A DNA stretch of 64,000 bases, from contig OX419759.1 in NCBI GenBank assembly GCA_948567375.1, forward strand, positions 38,406,593 to 38,470,592. Direction: 5' to 3'. The notes under the pieces were generated by a model. It saw only the letters and a list, made by a program, of their open reading frames with translations, made no database searches and was not told the origin of the DNA. Shown piece after piece: positions 12,429-24,799 of this stretch. The translations under genes and the position numbers were made by a program. Positions within the stretch are counted from its first letter, which is position 1; each line of letters starts with the position of its first letter. This stretch comes from Lunularia cruciata. Lineage: Eukaryota; Streptophyta; Marchantiopsida; Lunulariales; Lunulariaceae.

Positions 12429-13130
12429 ACTAATAATCTCCCTTCAAAATCCCCTTAGATGCATCCCGTTCCTCCGAGTACACCCATCAATTTGGTCATT
12501 GTTTCATGCACTGATCCGAGTCCAATCTCGAAATCTCAATTCCGATGCTTGCCTTATGAGAATGTGGGAATGCCTGAGTGCGTAGGGTTACACCGCGCAT
12601 TGCCGGTTACTTTTCACAATCCTTTTTATCTTTGCTGGTTGTGGTTCTTGTCAATGCACCGCGCATCCCGGTTATATTTGACCTTTCGCAAGTTTAATGC
12701 ACTGGAATAACAATGGAATTGATCTGGTGTTCGGAGGAGCTCGGGAGAGTGTGGAGACGTGAAATGTCTATATTTACCGAGTGCTCTATGGCATATAGCA
12801 CTCTAGTGAATAGTCGTGTCTCTTTGTTTCTCAATTTCGGTTCCATTGGTCCTCTAGATCGAAAATTATTTTTCAATTTCGCAATCTAATGGTTCACTAG
12901 ACGGCGGAAGACTATGTAAAATTAAGTAGAAAATTATATGAATTTTTATGTTTTTCTAGTTTAGAGTGATCATTGCACATGGAGAGAGATGGACCCGAAT
13001 CTTCGTTTTTTATTTTGGTATTTTCATGATTAAATTTTATGTGAATTTAATTTTAAAATTTTAGAGATGAATCTAAAAGTTACTAAAGTTTATAATTTTT
13101 TTAGGGTTTAGAGAGATTATATTTTTCTTA
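12429..13130. other. Upstream region of the PPR gene
   Basis: No gene. The minus-strand promoter of the PPR gene should lie in the first few hundred bases, but I see no unmistakable TATA box at a usual distance. From about 12880 the DNA becomes AT-rich, leading into the repeat element that starts near 13.2 kb. Confidence 0.3.
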
Positions 13131-13189
13131 TCCGCATTGGAAGGTGAGGAGTGGTGGTTTTGCAAGTACAAGGAAATATGGAGAAAAAC

Positions 13190-16100
13190 ACCATGTATTA
13201 CTATTATTATTCTTGTGTTGGCTATGGTTACACGTAGTGCAGTTCGGGATACACCATGCTCGGTGTGTCACCGATGCTTTACCTTGCAAGGGGCAAAGGC
13301 CCACGTGAGGAGGGATGTACAAGGACTATGATTGGACCACTTGGGATATCCACATGAGGCGAGCGATCACATCGACAATAGTGACACTCGAGATTATGCA
13401 CGTTTTTTTTATCCCTTTGGTAATTGTTCTAGGCATACCAATCGAGTTGTGGGAGTGGTTAACTTCTCCAGCGGGTTGCATCTTGGGGTTATTTGAGGCT
13501 AGTTTTCCATGTCCACATCAATTCGATAGGCTACCCCGCACACTCCATGATGAGGTTAGACATGCTTTTCGCCTACCACTTGATCGTTTGGCACATGATC
13601 GTTTGGCACATGATCCTTTGGATGAGTTAGCATGGTTCCTATTCCTCTTACTTCTTTGATGATGTCTTTGTTATGCTAGAGGGGGATGTGCGGAGCATGG
13701 AGAGGTGGCTGCTAGATCTTTTCAATTTAGAGTGGGGGATTGGGCGGCACTTCAAGAGGAGTTTGTTAGGGCTACACGGTTTAGGAGACAAGCTTCACCA
13801 TAGGATACCACAAAGTCCACTCCATTACGATGGTGCATGATATTAGGTCAGTCGGGAGAGTTTAGTAGAGCAGCACGAGCGTTATACCCTTTGTCTATGG
13901 CGAGTCTTACTGATGAGACTATCTCTTCCCTACACTTACTACATCTTACTGCAATAGAGGGACTACCATTAGAGGTCTTAGATTATCAACATGAGTAGCC
14001 TTTTTGTCTTGGTAGGTTGTCGTTTGCACAAACATTGTGCAGTGCCCCTCGCCTTTCCTTAAGAGGCTTGTAAGGGATGGTTTATGAGCATCTTAGATAT
14101 GGCTTTCAAGTAGATGATTCTTCTAGTGGTTTTACCAAGTTGTTTCAAGTGGCTGCAATGGTAATGAGAGGAGACATTCTTATGTTTGTTAGTCTGATGT
14201 CAATTGCTAGTCAACTTCTTGCGATGGAGAAGGACACAAGAGGCATTAGACCGATTGCTATTGGAGAGATCTTTTTGCATTTGGTCAATCGTACCATTGT
14301 CCTTCAACATCGTTCTCACTTTTGACAACACTTAGTTCACATCAGTTTGGAATAGCTACACCTAGAGGATGTGAGGCTAGATCTCTAGGCATTAGGGCAG
14401 TCCTAAATATCCATCCGGAGTGGGTCTTCCTATTGTGGATGTTGAAAATGTTTTTAATAGTGTCTCACAAGCATCTATCTTTAGAGAGCTTAGGGAGGCT
14501 GGTGGATCCTTGGCAAGTCTTATTCCTTTTGTGCGGTCTTTTTATGGCTCTCTTGCTTCTTTACTACAAACACTATTGTTCATAGGTGGGATTCATTGTC
14601 TTGGAGTCAACTGTTGGTACATGTCAAGGAGATCCTCTAGGGGGACCCTTATTTGCCATGGTTCACTTTAGAGCTCTCTTATCTACTACTTTGGCCATGC
14701 TAGGTTGTGTATTTCCCTCCTTGGCAAATGATACCCACATTGTTGGTCCTGTAGATTAGATTAGGCAAGCCTTTGACCACTTGACTACCAAGCTATATTT
14801 AGTAGGCTTGAGAATCAAAGTGTCAAAGTGCATGGTATGGTCCTCTTTAGGTATCCCTCTCCACCTTGAGCTTCCAAATGGATGTATCACATCTACAAAT
14901 GGACTATGTGTTCTTGGAATGCCAGTACAATCTGAGGATTTTATCACGTGCTTCTTAGATGCTGCCCTTGCAGATAATCTTCTCCATGTAGATGACCTTC
15001 CATTACTAGGAGATTTGCAGGTGACATTTGGTATACTCTCCTCTAATATTGCTCATCGACCATCCAACCTCATTTGTATAGTTTTCCCTTCATCGTCCTT
15101 CCTATCACATTTAAGAGCCTTTGATAGGAGGATTATGGGAGTCTTTGGTGATATTATTGGACAAGGGACATTTGAGTGTGTGATAGGGGATTTGGCACAT
15201 AGATAGATAGCTCTACCAATCTTGTGTGGAGGAGTTGGCTTGCTATTTATAGAGGAGATAGCACTTATAGTGTTTTTGGGTAGTTCAGCTCTCTTGACAC
15301 TCCTACTTTCCTCTCATTTTGTGGTTATTGATAGGCCAGTTTAGGAGACTTATGTGACAGAGGTGGAGGAAAGATCCTTTTCTCTCCAAATGTTATTACG
15401 GCAAACAAGAGATAGTATATCTCACGTGCATAGGAAGACTTTCAATCTTTTGTTTCACTATCGTCAGATTGGACTAGAGGTTTATAATCTTCCTTGATGG
15501 TGTGATGGTGTGAGCATATGCTACATTCTCTCTTAGTTGACTCGTCCATTCCTCATACTACTAGAGTATGTCTTTGCTCTTGCTCTGGTAAGAATGCAAG
15601 CTCTTGGATCCTAGCTCAACCATGCATTAGGGCATTCCAATTCACACTAGCTACTTTCTCTACAATGATGAGGTTTTGACTGGGTTTGGTCCACCCATCT
15701 ATATCTTGATTACTCACTTGTGAGTGTGGTTCTACACTAGATACAGCAGCCGTCCATATGACACAATGTTCTTTTGGAGGATAGAGGATAGCTACCTATG
15801 ATGCTATTAGGGACATAATGTTTGCTATAGCACGAGACATTGGATACTTGGCTTGGAGGGAGCGTTTGCATGCTTTGCAAACAACACTTGTCAAGGCAAA
15901 CCTATACTTGGTCTGAGATGATCAGGTGATAGTAGCAGATGTTGTGGTTACGGACCCTACGCAGGATATAGTTTTAGAGGGAGTGATTACCCATCCCCCT
16001 GGATGGCCGGCAAGTGCAGCACTAGGTTGCAAGGTCTCCAAGTATAGGAGCATGCAGTAAGGTCACCTCTTTGTTCCTCTAGCCTTGGAGTTATATGGAG

Positions 16101-16475
16101 CAATGGACATGACATTCAACAAATTTGTCAAGGAGTGGGTGAGAGCTTATCATGTTAGGCGCCAAGGGGTACTACTGTCACCCTCATACTTTGTCGCATA
16201 TTTAGACAACATGTGTCCATTGCTCTATAGAGTGCAATGGCTGGTGTAATCCATAAGAGAGAAATCACCTTAGATGATGTTTCTTTGGATGCTCTAGTTG
16301 TTTGTAGATTGTACAACTTGCATAGCTTGGAGATCTTAGGTGCGGTATGGCAGATTTCTCATATAGACTCTATTGGAGCTTAGCTCCATTTTACCTTTCT
16401 CATCTCTCCCTTGTACAACTTGATGGGGTAATTCCAGCCTTCATTTTCTACATGGTATGACTTCTTACTCTAGAA
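13190..16475 (+). mobile_element. Reverse-transcriptase element with C-terminal zinc and nuclease-like motifs, decayed
   Basis: The plus strand carries one long broken coding region. Pieces in order: an N-terminal part (SGEFSRAARALYPL, about 13850-13900); RT fingers with RGIRPIAIGE (about 14240-14270); HQFGIATPRGCEA (about 14335-14375); a palm block with PIVDVENVFN (about 14424-14460); CQGDPLGGPLF (about 14617-14650); and LANDTHIVGP (about 14718-14750), where an Asp of the catalytic pair reads Asn. A one-frame 3' part follows: a CECG..H..C motif (about 15718-15765), RIATYDAIRDIMF, then VADVVV..LEGVITHP..KVSKY and FVPLALELYG (about 15930-16095). This resembles RT proteins whose C-terminus joins a zinc motif to a PD-(D/E)XK-like nuclease, as in early-branching non-LTR elements. 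Several stops are TGA/TAG at likely former CGA/CAG codons. I see no integrase, protease or LTR. Flanking sequences near 13240 and 16660-16910 share a motif. Confidence 0.8.
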
Positions 16476-16654
16476 TAACAATACAAGCAAGAAACAAAGA
16501 AGTATTGGTTTTCTTTGTCTTATGAGTTCTAAGGTATATTTATTTATATGCATGAGATGTTCATGGGTCGTGGTTTTGAAAATTTTAAAGATAGAGGATA
16601 AAATATCTTGTGTTATGAGATCCTTGTTAGCAAGGATTTTATTATTTGCTGAGG

Positions 16655-16915
16655 TTGCCTAGAACAGAGTGTGATATACACCATGCTTGGTGCATCAAAT
16701 ATTTTTTATCTTGCAAAGGTGTAGGGGTTTTTATGCTCGGTATACTGAATATTGTTTATCTTGCAATGGTGTATGGTTTCTATTATGCTAGATGTATTGA
16801 ATGTTATTAATCTTGCAAAGGTGCAAGTTTTTGTTATTTGATAAGGTTGCTTAGACACAGTGTGATATACCATGTTTGGTGTATTGAATATTATTTATCT
16901 TGCAAATGTAATGAG
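16655..16915. repeat. Degenerate tandem repeat beside the RT element
   Basis: Four imperfect units of roughly 50-85 bp, each containing a version of atgctnggtgtattgaat followed by tatcttgcaaaggtg. A related copy (atacaccatgctcggtgtg...ccttgcaagg) is at about 13240-13290, on the other side of the element, so the motif flanks it on both sides. Confidence 0.65.
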
Positions 16916-16919
16916 AAAG

Positions 16920-19363
16920 ATGCATAAGAATATGAGATGCTCGAGTGAGGTGGTATATGTTATGATCATTGATATTTAGAATTATAAATACTATGCCAAT
17001 TAAACCTTTCATTCACTATTTTGGTGTAAATCTTCTTTGTATACCTTTGGAGTGGAATTAGGATTAGTCTTTCATTTATATATTGTACTTTGAGGTTATT
17101 TGAGATCAGTTTTTTATATTTATACTTATCATATAGATTTTTTTATTCAAAATCAACCAAAAAATTATTAATTGTTAATGTACACCTTAAGTTATGATTA
17201 AAAAAATGATATCTTAGACCTTGATCCTTATCATAAATGTTATACTTAAATGGATGTATCATTATGATTCATTTCTCATCTATCCATGAGGTACAAACTA
17301 CAATCATAAATAAAGTATAAATTAATCAAATCAAACTTGATGGACATTACCATGAGATAGTATACTGGTGTATAAGGATTTAAATCTTCTCAAAATATCC
17401 CATTACAATTTCTATGATTAAAAATAATAGTTTGTAAAGTCAAATTACAAGTTGAAAATAAATAAGCTTAAAATACAACTTAGACCTAGACCCATCTACC
17501 CAAAAGTATAGAGAGTTAGTAGTGGTAAAAGTTGAGCCTACTTTTATTGGTTTATTTAGTGCAATATAATATTAAGATCCATAGTTTTTGGATACAAGAT
17601 TCCATAGATGTACATTCTAGGGAATCAACCTGCATGCATATATATTTCCATTATGGAAATACCAAAAAATACTGGCTACTAAACTTAACAAACAAAGCAT
17701 AAACCATAAAATAAATTGGGTGTTAAAAAAGAGCTAAAATTAGAGCTTGCTAAAATTAAAATAAATAATTATAATAATTCAGCATTAAAAATGAAATTTG
17801 CAACCAAAATGAACCCAATCATTGTTGGTATATAATAAGTTACCTAGTGAAACTTATAATAGAATAGAAACCGGTTGCTAAAACAAAATAAGATGCAAAA
17901 TCCAACAGAACTGCTAAAATAAAGAGAGGATACCCAAACAAAACGACTCTTTAAATGTAGTAGCTTCAAAAAGAAAGGCTTGCAAAAATAAGACATATGG
18001 AACAAAGTACATTGAAAGTGAAAAAAGAAACTTGTCATGTAAAAGAAAACAAAGTTAAGTATTGCTTGCCTAAATAAAGAAAAGGTAGAAAATTTCAAAT
18101 TCTCAATTAAATTGTATTTGAAATCATAGCTTACTATGTAAATAAATTAAATTGCAATTCTTAAATAATGAAAAATTTACAATTATAACCAAGGTTTTCT
18201 TTAATCAAGCTTATTTTTTGAGGAAGGCATGTTGCCTTGAGTTTTACTGCATTGTTTACTTCTAATTACATATCATTAGTGGGCTGTAGTGAGAGTTTAG
18301 ATTCAAGTTGTGGGCTTGACAAGAGAAATTTGAGTGGAGTTTTCTTGTTAAAGTTAAATTGTGTTACTTATCAAGGATGAATTTTTCTTATTATTATGTA
18401 CGCATTGTTGAATATATCTCATTGATAAATTTTGGCAAGACTAAATGTTTAAACACAAAATTTTCAATATGTTTCTAATATATGGAAATAGAATCAATTC
18501 AGTACATTTTTTTGTCATATTATTTTACCTTATTGAAAGCTCTCATCAAGATAGTTCAAAAAAGATCAATGGTGTTTCAAGAGCATGAGTCGTTCAAAAA
18601 GGTCTAATAGTTAGGACCTATTGGCAAGAAGAGAATTGATTCCAATTAAGGAAGTACTACTCTCAAATAGAAACATATCTCTTGAAATATGTGTGAACTT
18701 TGTCTACTTTTAGTACAATTTGAAAGCCCTTACCAAGTTTCTTTTAACAAGACCGAGATTGCTCTAAGCATAAAAGTGCAAAGAGATTTATATGAGGTTA
18801 GGAGCCAATCCAAGCCTTAGAGTCACCAAATTTGGACTTCAGTACTAGGACAAAAAAATAAGAAACAAGAATCCTTGGGATTATAACTAGAGCACCTATT
18901 GTTCAAAGTTTGCATTCTTGTTACCACTAAAAAGCTCTTAACAAAAACAAAGTCTACCGAAACTCATGAATCAAATACCTTGAAACATAGGTTTTATTAT
19001 TTTAGCTGAGGTCTAATTTTGGAAGAAGTAATGAGGTGGGATTTAAAGCAAATCTATTTTAGAGAAAGAAGGTTTTAACTTTGCTTTTGACCTTCAATAG
19101 AATCTTTGAAACTCTACAAATTGATATAAGGATAGAAGGTTTAGGTCAGCATTGGTTACTATAAACTAACTTAAGGCATAATAAAGACTTAAGAGTGATG
19201 TCATAGATCTTGAATTTTGTCCTTACACCTTATGTTGAGATTTGATACCTTTATAATTGATCTGTGATCTATGTGTCATGAACTCCACATTATAATAAAA
19301 ATCAGTTAGACCTACTGAGATTTTCATGTGCAAGTTGCCGTTGCAAGTTTATGTTAACCCGAA
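16920..19363. other. AT-rich DNA, no gene seen
   Basis: Very AT-rich with no recognisable coding region on either strand. Short open frames (for example 17844-18098 minus) are low-complexity Phe/Leu-rich translations of AT-rich DNA. Confidence 0.4.
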
Positions 19364-19883
19364 TTGACCCTCGTCAATAAAAACCATGAAATGTGACCTG
19401 ATCGGGTGGGTCATGACTCGTCTCAAGTTGGGTCGGAGTACTACTTGTGAGTGTTCTTTTTGCGAGTGTTCTTTTCGCTGATGCAATAATGATCCATATG
19501 ATATAATGTTCTTTTCAGAACATATATTTTTAAGGATAGAGGATAACTATCCACGATATAATTAGAGAGGGAGTGTTGATATGTTTTGCACAATACACGA
19601 GTGAGTTCATACTTAATACTTTGTTGACCCTCGTCAATAAAAACCATGAAATGTGACCTGATCGGGTGGGTCATGACTCGTCTCAAGTTGGGTCGGAGTA
19701 CTACTTGTGAGTGTTCTTTTTGCGAGTGTTCTTTTCGCTGATGCAATAATGATCCATATGATATAATGTTCTTTTCAGAACATATATTTTTAAGGATAGA
19801 GGATAACTATCCACGATATAATTAGAGAGGGAGTGTTGATATGTTTTGCACAATACACGAGTGAGTTCATACTTAATACTTTG
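19364..19883. repeat. Perfect 260-bp tandem duplication
   Basis: 19364-19623 and 19624-19883 appear base-for-base identical, with an exact 260-bp offset. In this strongly decayed region that means a very recent duplication or an assembly or copying artefact. The unit contains part of the 13.2-16.5 kb element family. Confidence 0.92.
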
Positions 19884-19925
19884 TTGGAACTGATCAGGTG
19901 ATAGTAACATAGTAAATTGAGCTTC
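19470..19925 (+). mobile_element. Internal fragment of the RT / zinc / nuclease element
   Basis: The stretch matches about 15760-15935 of the large element, plus orientation: ccatatgayayaatgttctttt, ggatagaggata, gggagygtt..tgcaaa and gatcaggtgatagta occur in the same order. This is the region after the zinc motif and before the nuclease-like block. Part of it is doubled by the 260-bp duplication, and only the second copy continues into the gatcaggtgatagta block at about 19893. Strongly diverged and non-coding. Confidence 0.65.
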
Positions 19926-20672
19926 ATTGATTGGGTCTGAGTTCTTAAACAACTTATCGTCGTATGTTCTGCACAGGATAACAAGGACAAAGAGCCTTCA
20001 AGCCTAACAAGTATAATGATAAGAGGTAAAATGCAGGTAATTTGGTTAAATAGATGAACTATAGTAAAAAGGACTTCAAATTTCTAAATGATTTATCCTA
20101 GATTTTGATTGACTTACTTGTATCTTAGTTAACTCACTCATATTTAAGAAAAAAGTTTACGACTTCTCATATTGTGACATAAAAATTTTTGAGCTTAGAA
20201 GGCAACTTGAGCCTAAAATAAGTAGACTTGTTGATTGTTTGAGCTAAACTACTAATATTGATTTTTTTTAGTACAACAAAAAGCTAAGTACAAGCTTAAC
20301 TAATACACATTTAGACCCATATTGTATGACATATGAGTGCTAAAAGTATGAGACCTTCCATTTTAAATTTGATTTTTGAGTTTATTAAGAAATTTATGTT
20401 AGTGAACAGTTGAATTTTGGGTTAACCTTTCAAAATCAAAATTTAAATTGATTGTTCTTGTTATGATCCTATAACAAAGTAAATTAAAAGGTTCTTGCTA
20501 TAGCACCACCATTTACTAAATAAAACATACTTGCAAAGTATGTTTGACCTCTAAAAAGTAAAGTAAAGGTGCTTGTGAAAAGTCTTGATTTTTTTAATTT
20601 AGGTAAAATTTAATGGGCTAATGAATTGATTCTTTGTAAAAACATAACTATTAACAAGTAAAATGGAATTGA

Positions 20673-20965
20673 TTAAGAGAATATGATGGTTGCTAGGTAA
20701 AAAGAAAGTGCAGTTAGAAATATTACTACTAAGTAAAACAACCACACAAAACAATCAAGAACTAAACCATTTTTCTTGATTATTAAATAAATTTATTCAT
20801 TTGTAGAGAAGCTATATGCTTAAGGGAATATGATGATTTCTTGGTAAAAATAAAGTGTGGCTAAAATATTACTATTACTAAAGTAAAACAACTACCCAAA
20901 CAATCAAGAACTAAATCGATTTTCTTTATTATTAAAATTAAATTATTAATTTATAAGTAATATAT
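20673..20965. repeat. Diverged tandem duplication, period 147 bp
   Basis: Copies 20673-20819 and 20820-20965 both start with ttaag.gaatatgatg and share agtaaaacaac and caatcaagaactaaa. Diverged by substitutions and small indels. Confidence 0.8.
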
Positions 20966-22424
20966 GAGAATGATTTTAAAAATTAAATTTTAAGGAAAAC
21001 CATATTTTTTTTCTATCTAAAAATTAAAAATTATAAGCTTGAATTAAAAAAAATTGAAATTTCTTGAAAGAAGAACTCTTGAAAAAATTTATTCATAAAA
21101 TTAACAATTCATGAAAGATGCATCAACATTCTGAGTGTGCCTCTTTATATTTATATACCAAAAATCTTACTTAGAATAAAGAAATGTCTAAAAACCTCCA
21201 ATTTCAGGATTTTCTAGTATGAAAATTTTTGAAAAATTAAAATTTCTATCAATGCATAAGATGCATAGCTCTCTTTATCAGACTTAACTTTCAAGAAAAT
21301 ATGTTTGAGGAAAAGCCTAAAACACTAAATTTCAACATTTTTTCAATGAAAGATAAAAATACAAGATGTTGTGTCAAGTTATGAATGCATGGCTATTTTT
21401 TATCAATTATTAATTGTAGGCTAGAAAGAATTTGACTTTTTACATTTATTTTGAGTATGGGAAAACAAAGGAACTCTTATTAGAGCTACTCGAAACTAAA
21501 TATTCACCTATTAGCATTTGCAAGGTAAACTTATACACCTATTTATGTAAGGTAAACTTGTGCGTACTCATATGCATGGCAAACCTAGGTGCCTACTTAT
21601 GAACAACAAACATATGTGCCTTATGAAAGAATACAATTCTATGAATAACAAATTACTAGATATGGAAAGGAAAAGATATGCTTTTAATAACCCTTGCACA
21701 ATAATTTTAGCATAAAATAATACAATAAATATTTTTCAAGTTATTTTAGCATAAATAATATAATTAATGTTTCTCAAGTTATTATGAAATTATTCAAATT
21801 TTAGTCAAGGGTATTAGATTTTAGTAGACCATCAATACTTATTAGATTTTATGTAGACCATCAATACCTATTGGCAAAGAGTAATGAGTGTCCAATTTTG
21901 ATCATTTGATCATCTGATTACATAGAAGTGAGAGTAGAAATCGGGTGCAAAATTTGAGTGAGTGTTGGTGGTATATCAAAGCTGGGTTTTGATTGATGAT
22001 ACCTTTGATTGATGAATTTTCTGCTCAATTTAGTTGAGTAATGATCGTGTGCAAAAGCACACAATCACTTTTTTGTTAGACAATTTCTAGTTAGGAAGAT
22101 CGTGTGCGGAAGTACTGGCCAATTTCTTGATCCAAGTGTGAAAGTGAGGTAGATCTGAGGATTAAATATTCAATTTTGTAAATTGAAGAGGTTGATTTGA
22201 GAATGAGGTGTAAATTTAGTGATTGGGGCTTATAGATTTAGACTAGGATTAAAATTAGGATTTCAGGTAATAAATTTGAGATTTGAGATTCAATTATGCA
22301 TTTAGAACCCATAGTCTCAATCTGGGAGGATGGGATTTAGAGGTCCTTAGCTATGAAATTGGAGACATTGGTCAGATTTGGAAGAGGATTTGATGAACGT
22401 TGACTAGATTTAAAAGGCTATCAA

Positions 22425-22580
22425 ATTTGGCAAAGGTTAGGCAGATTGGGAAAGAGTGTGAATTGGCGACAAAGAAAGCCTTGTTTGGTTGAGTTTTAAG
22501 GCTATGAGCTATGGACTCAAGAGGCTACAAAGGCTAACAAGTTTGCAACTTGTTGAGTGAGACTAGCCAAGTAAATTCTA
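22425..22580 (+). repeat. Dispersed repeat, copy 1 of 3
   Basis: Related to 27045-27205 and 47175-47252, same orientation. Shared words include gaattggc, aagaggctacaaaggc and a final gactagcca/gctagcca. The most diverged of the three copies. Confidence 0.6.
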
Positions 22581-24799
22581 TTGGAAAAAAAATAAAACAA
22601 GAGAGATATATACCTTATATTCCACATTCTTCAAATTTTATTCTACCAATGTTAAAATATTGGTTTCTTATTTTACTTTGATTAAGAAAAATATCATTGA
22701 GAAACTATAGTGCCTCAAATATTTCCTCACAAAATATTATAATAAAAATTAAAACAAGAATATAAAAGAACATGTCCTTGAAATGTAGGTTTAAATTGTA
22801 TAAAACAAAATTTACCATAGACTTTATGTAAATGATAAGTTAAATATGAGAGTAGATATTAATTATCTAGGTGGATTTACTTCAATTTATTTATTGTAAA
22901 TTTTCATTCTTATTAATTCCATATATCAATATATGGCTTAAAAAAACAAATATTAAGTTATGGCCTAAAAACACAAATATTAAGGAAATTCCTTCTAGAA
23001 AGAGAAAATGATATTTAAAAGTTAAACCTAGATTTTACATTATAGAAGAAAGTTGAGTAAGTTCTTTTGTAGAGGTTTGAAGAGAAGTGTAGATTTGTAT
23101 GATCTTTGGGTGAAAACTTGTCCAAGACCTATTAATGCTAAAGGTATATGTTTTATGAATTTTTCTACTTTTGTAGAAGTTTGGTTAAAACTAAATTTCT
23201 TACCCAAGAATATTATGTAGGATTTCTAAGGTGCAAACCTCAGAAAGCTCCATTAACATTATTTGTGAAAATTGGATGATTTTCTCTAATATTAGACTTA
23301 GCTAATTGAAAGTCAATTCCATTGATCATCATCCCAAAATATAGTTTAATGGGAAAATTATTGTATTATTCATCACTATAAAAATTGACAATTTATGAGT
23401 TTTCCTAAAATTCGGTATAAGAATTTAAATTTACATATAAAAACAATTTTAAGCTTTAAATTTTAGAAAGAAAGTATACTCAATAAAAATAAGTCCAATT
23501 TGGATACTTGAACTTGAAATTTTCAGAATTTTGAAATCCCAAAAGACTCAAAACTTTGCAAAGATCAAAAAATATTCTTAAATGTTTACTTTGATCTAAG
23601 TTGTTATCAACGGATGCTTAAAATAATTTCTAAATCAAACAACCTATGAAAACCTAACTATTACCAAGTAAAACAAAAAGTACCCATAAAAGTGCTATTG
23701 AAAAAGTAGTCATTGTTTGATAACTTAGTATCTACAAAAAAAGTTGATATAGTGACAAGTAATGGGTTGTTCTCTTAGGATATAGATCTGAAATGACTAG
23801 AATTAAAGAGAAATTTAACTATCTTGCAAATTTTTTTTTGTTATGTATTTAACCTCTTGGGTAGGAACCACTCTTTAAAGAGGGTAGTGTCAGCTCATAG
23901 GGTGTACTATGGCATATAGACAATTAAAGCAATCACCTTTGCTACAAGCAAATTCCAAATTAATCATGAAGGTCATAATTCACTCAACAAAAATTGGCCA
24001 TTTCACTAAGATATCAACTCCAAAGGTTCCTTAATACCCTTTGTGGAAGGCACAACTTTGAAGGCTTCTTTGCATTGGCAATTAGTCTTTATTACTTGTG
24101 TTTTATGGTAATTTCAACACTACAACTCATTTTTTATCCATCAAGGCATTGCTTTGCTCCTTCAAAACCGTAGGGATCATACATCCCAATCAAGTACAAT
24201 TGTTTACATACACTCAAGATCCTATGTTCCTACTACAAAGTTCCTCACCCTTACTAAAAAATGACAATCACCACTACTTGGAATTAAGGCAATAAGGAGC
24301 TTGTGGTTCTTTTGTTATAACATAGTTAAAAGGAATGAATGAATATTTATACTTATTAGACTCCTTAAATAGATTCCTCTACTTAAATTTGCACAAATCT
24401 AACAATTGAAGTACTTTGAAGATTTCTTGCCTATATAAACATTGTATGTTTTGGGTCTTGTCTTATCCTATCCTACGCTCATTTAGGTTAATTAGCCACC
24501 TTACATGTGTATGGAAGGTATCAATTCTTTCCCAAAGACAACTTACAAGTTTTAACTCCTTTGGACTTACTACTCCAAAGGGTACAACTCTAAATATTTA
24601 TAACTACAAACATATTTGAAATACTTCCTAATCCAAAGGTCCTACAACTATGAATAACTTCTTTCAATGAAGTATCTTTGGCCTAAAGAATAATTGTTAA
24701 AGAACTAATAAGAAGATTGGTCCTCTCCTTGTAACCGGCTACTTCTAACATATAAGTGTCATAGGTCAAAATGGATTTCCTATCTATGTGCTCTTTGAG

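Larger units (their letters stand above)
19926..24790. other. AT-rich repeat DNA, no gene seen
   Basis: No recognisable gene. The region holds local duplications: 20673-20965 (period 147 bp), a roughly 45-bp doublet at about 21705-21785, and a doublet of gtagaccatcaatac near 21825-21868. Open frames at 24098-24619 are short and match nothing I know. Confidence 0.4.

Noticed and set aside
17844..18098. Phe/Leu-rich 84-codon frame, membrane-protein-like
   Set aside because: A low-complexity translation of AT-rich DNA without a homologue or splice context.
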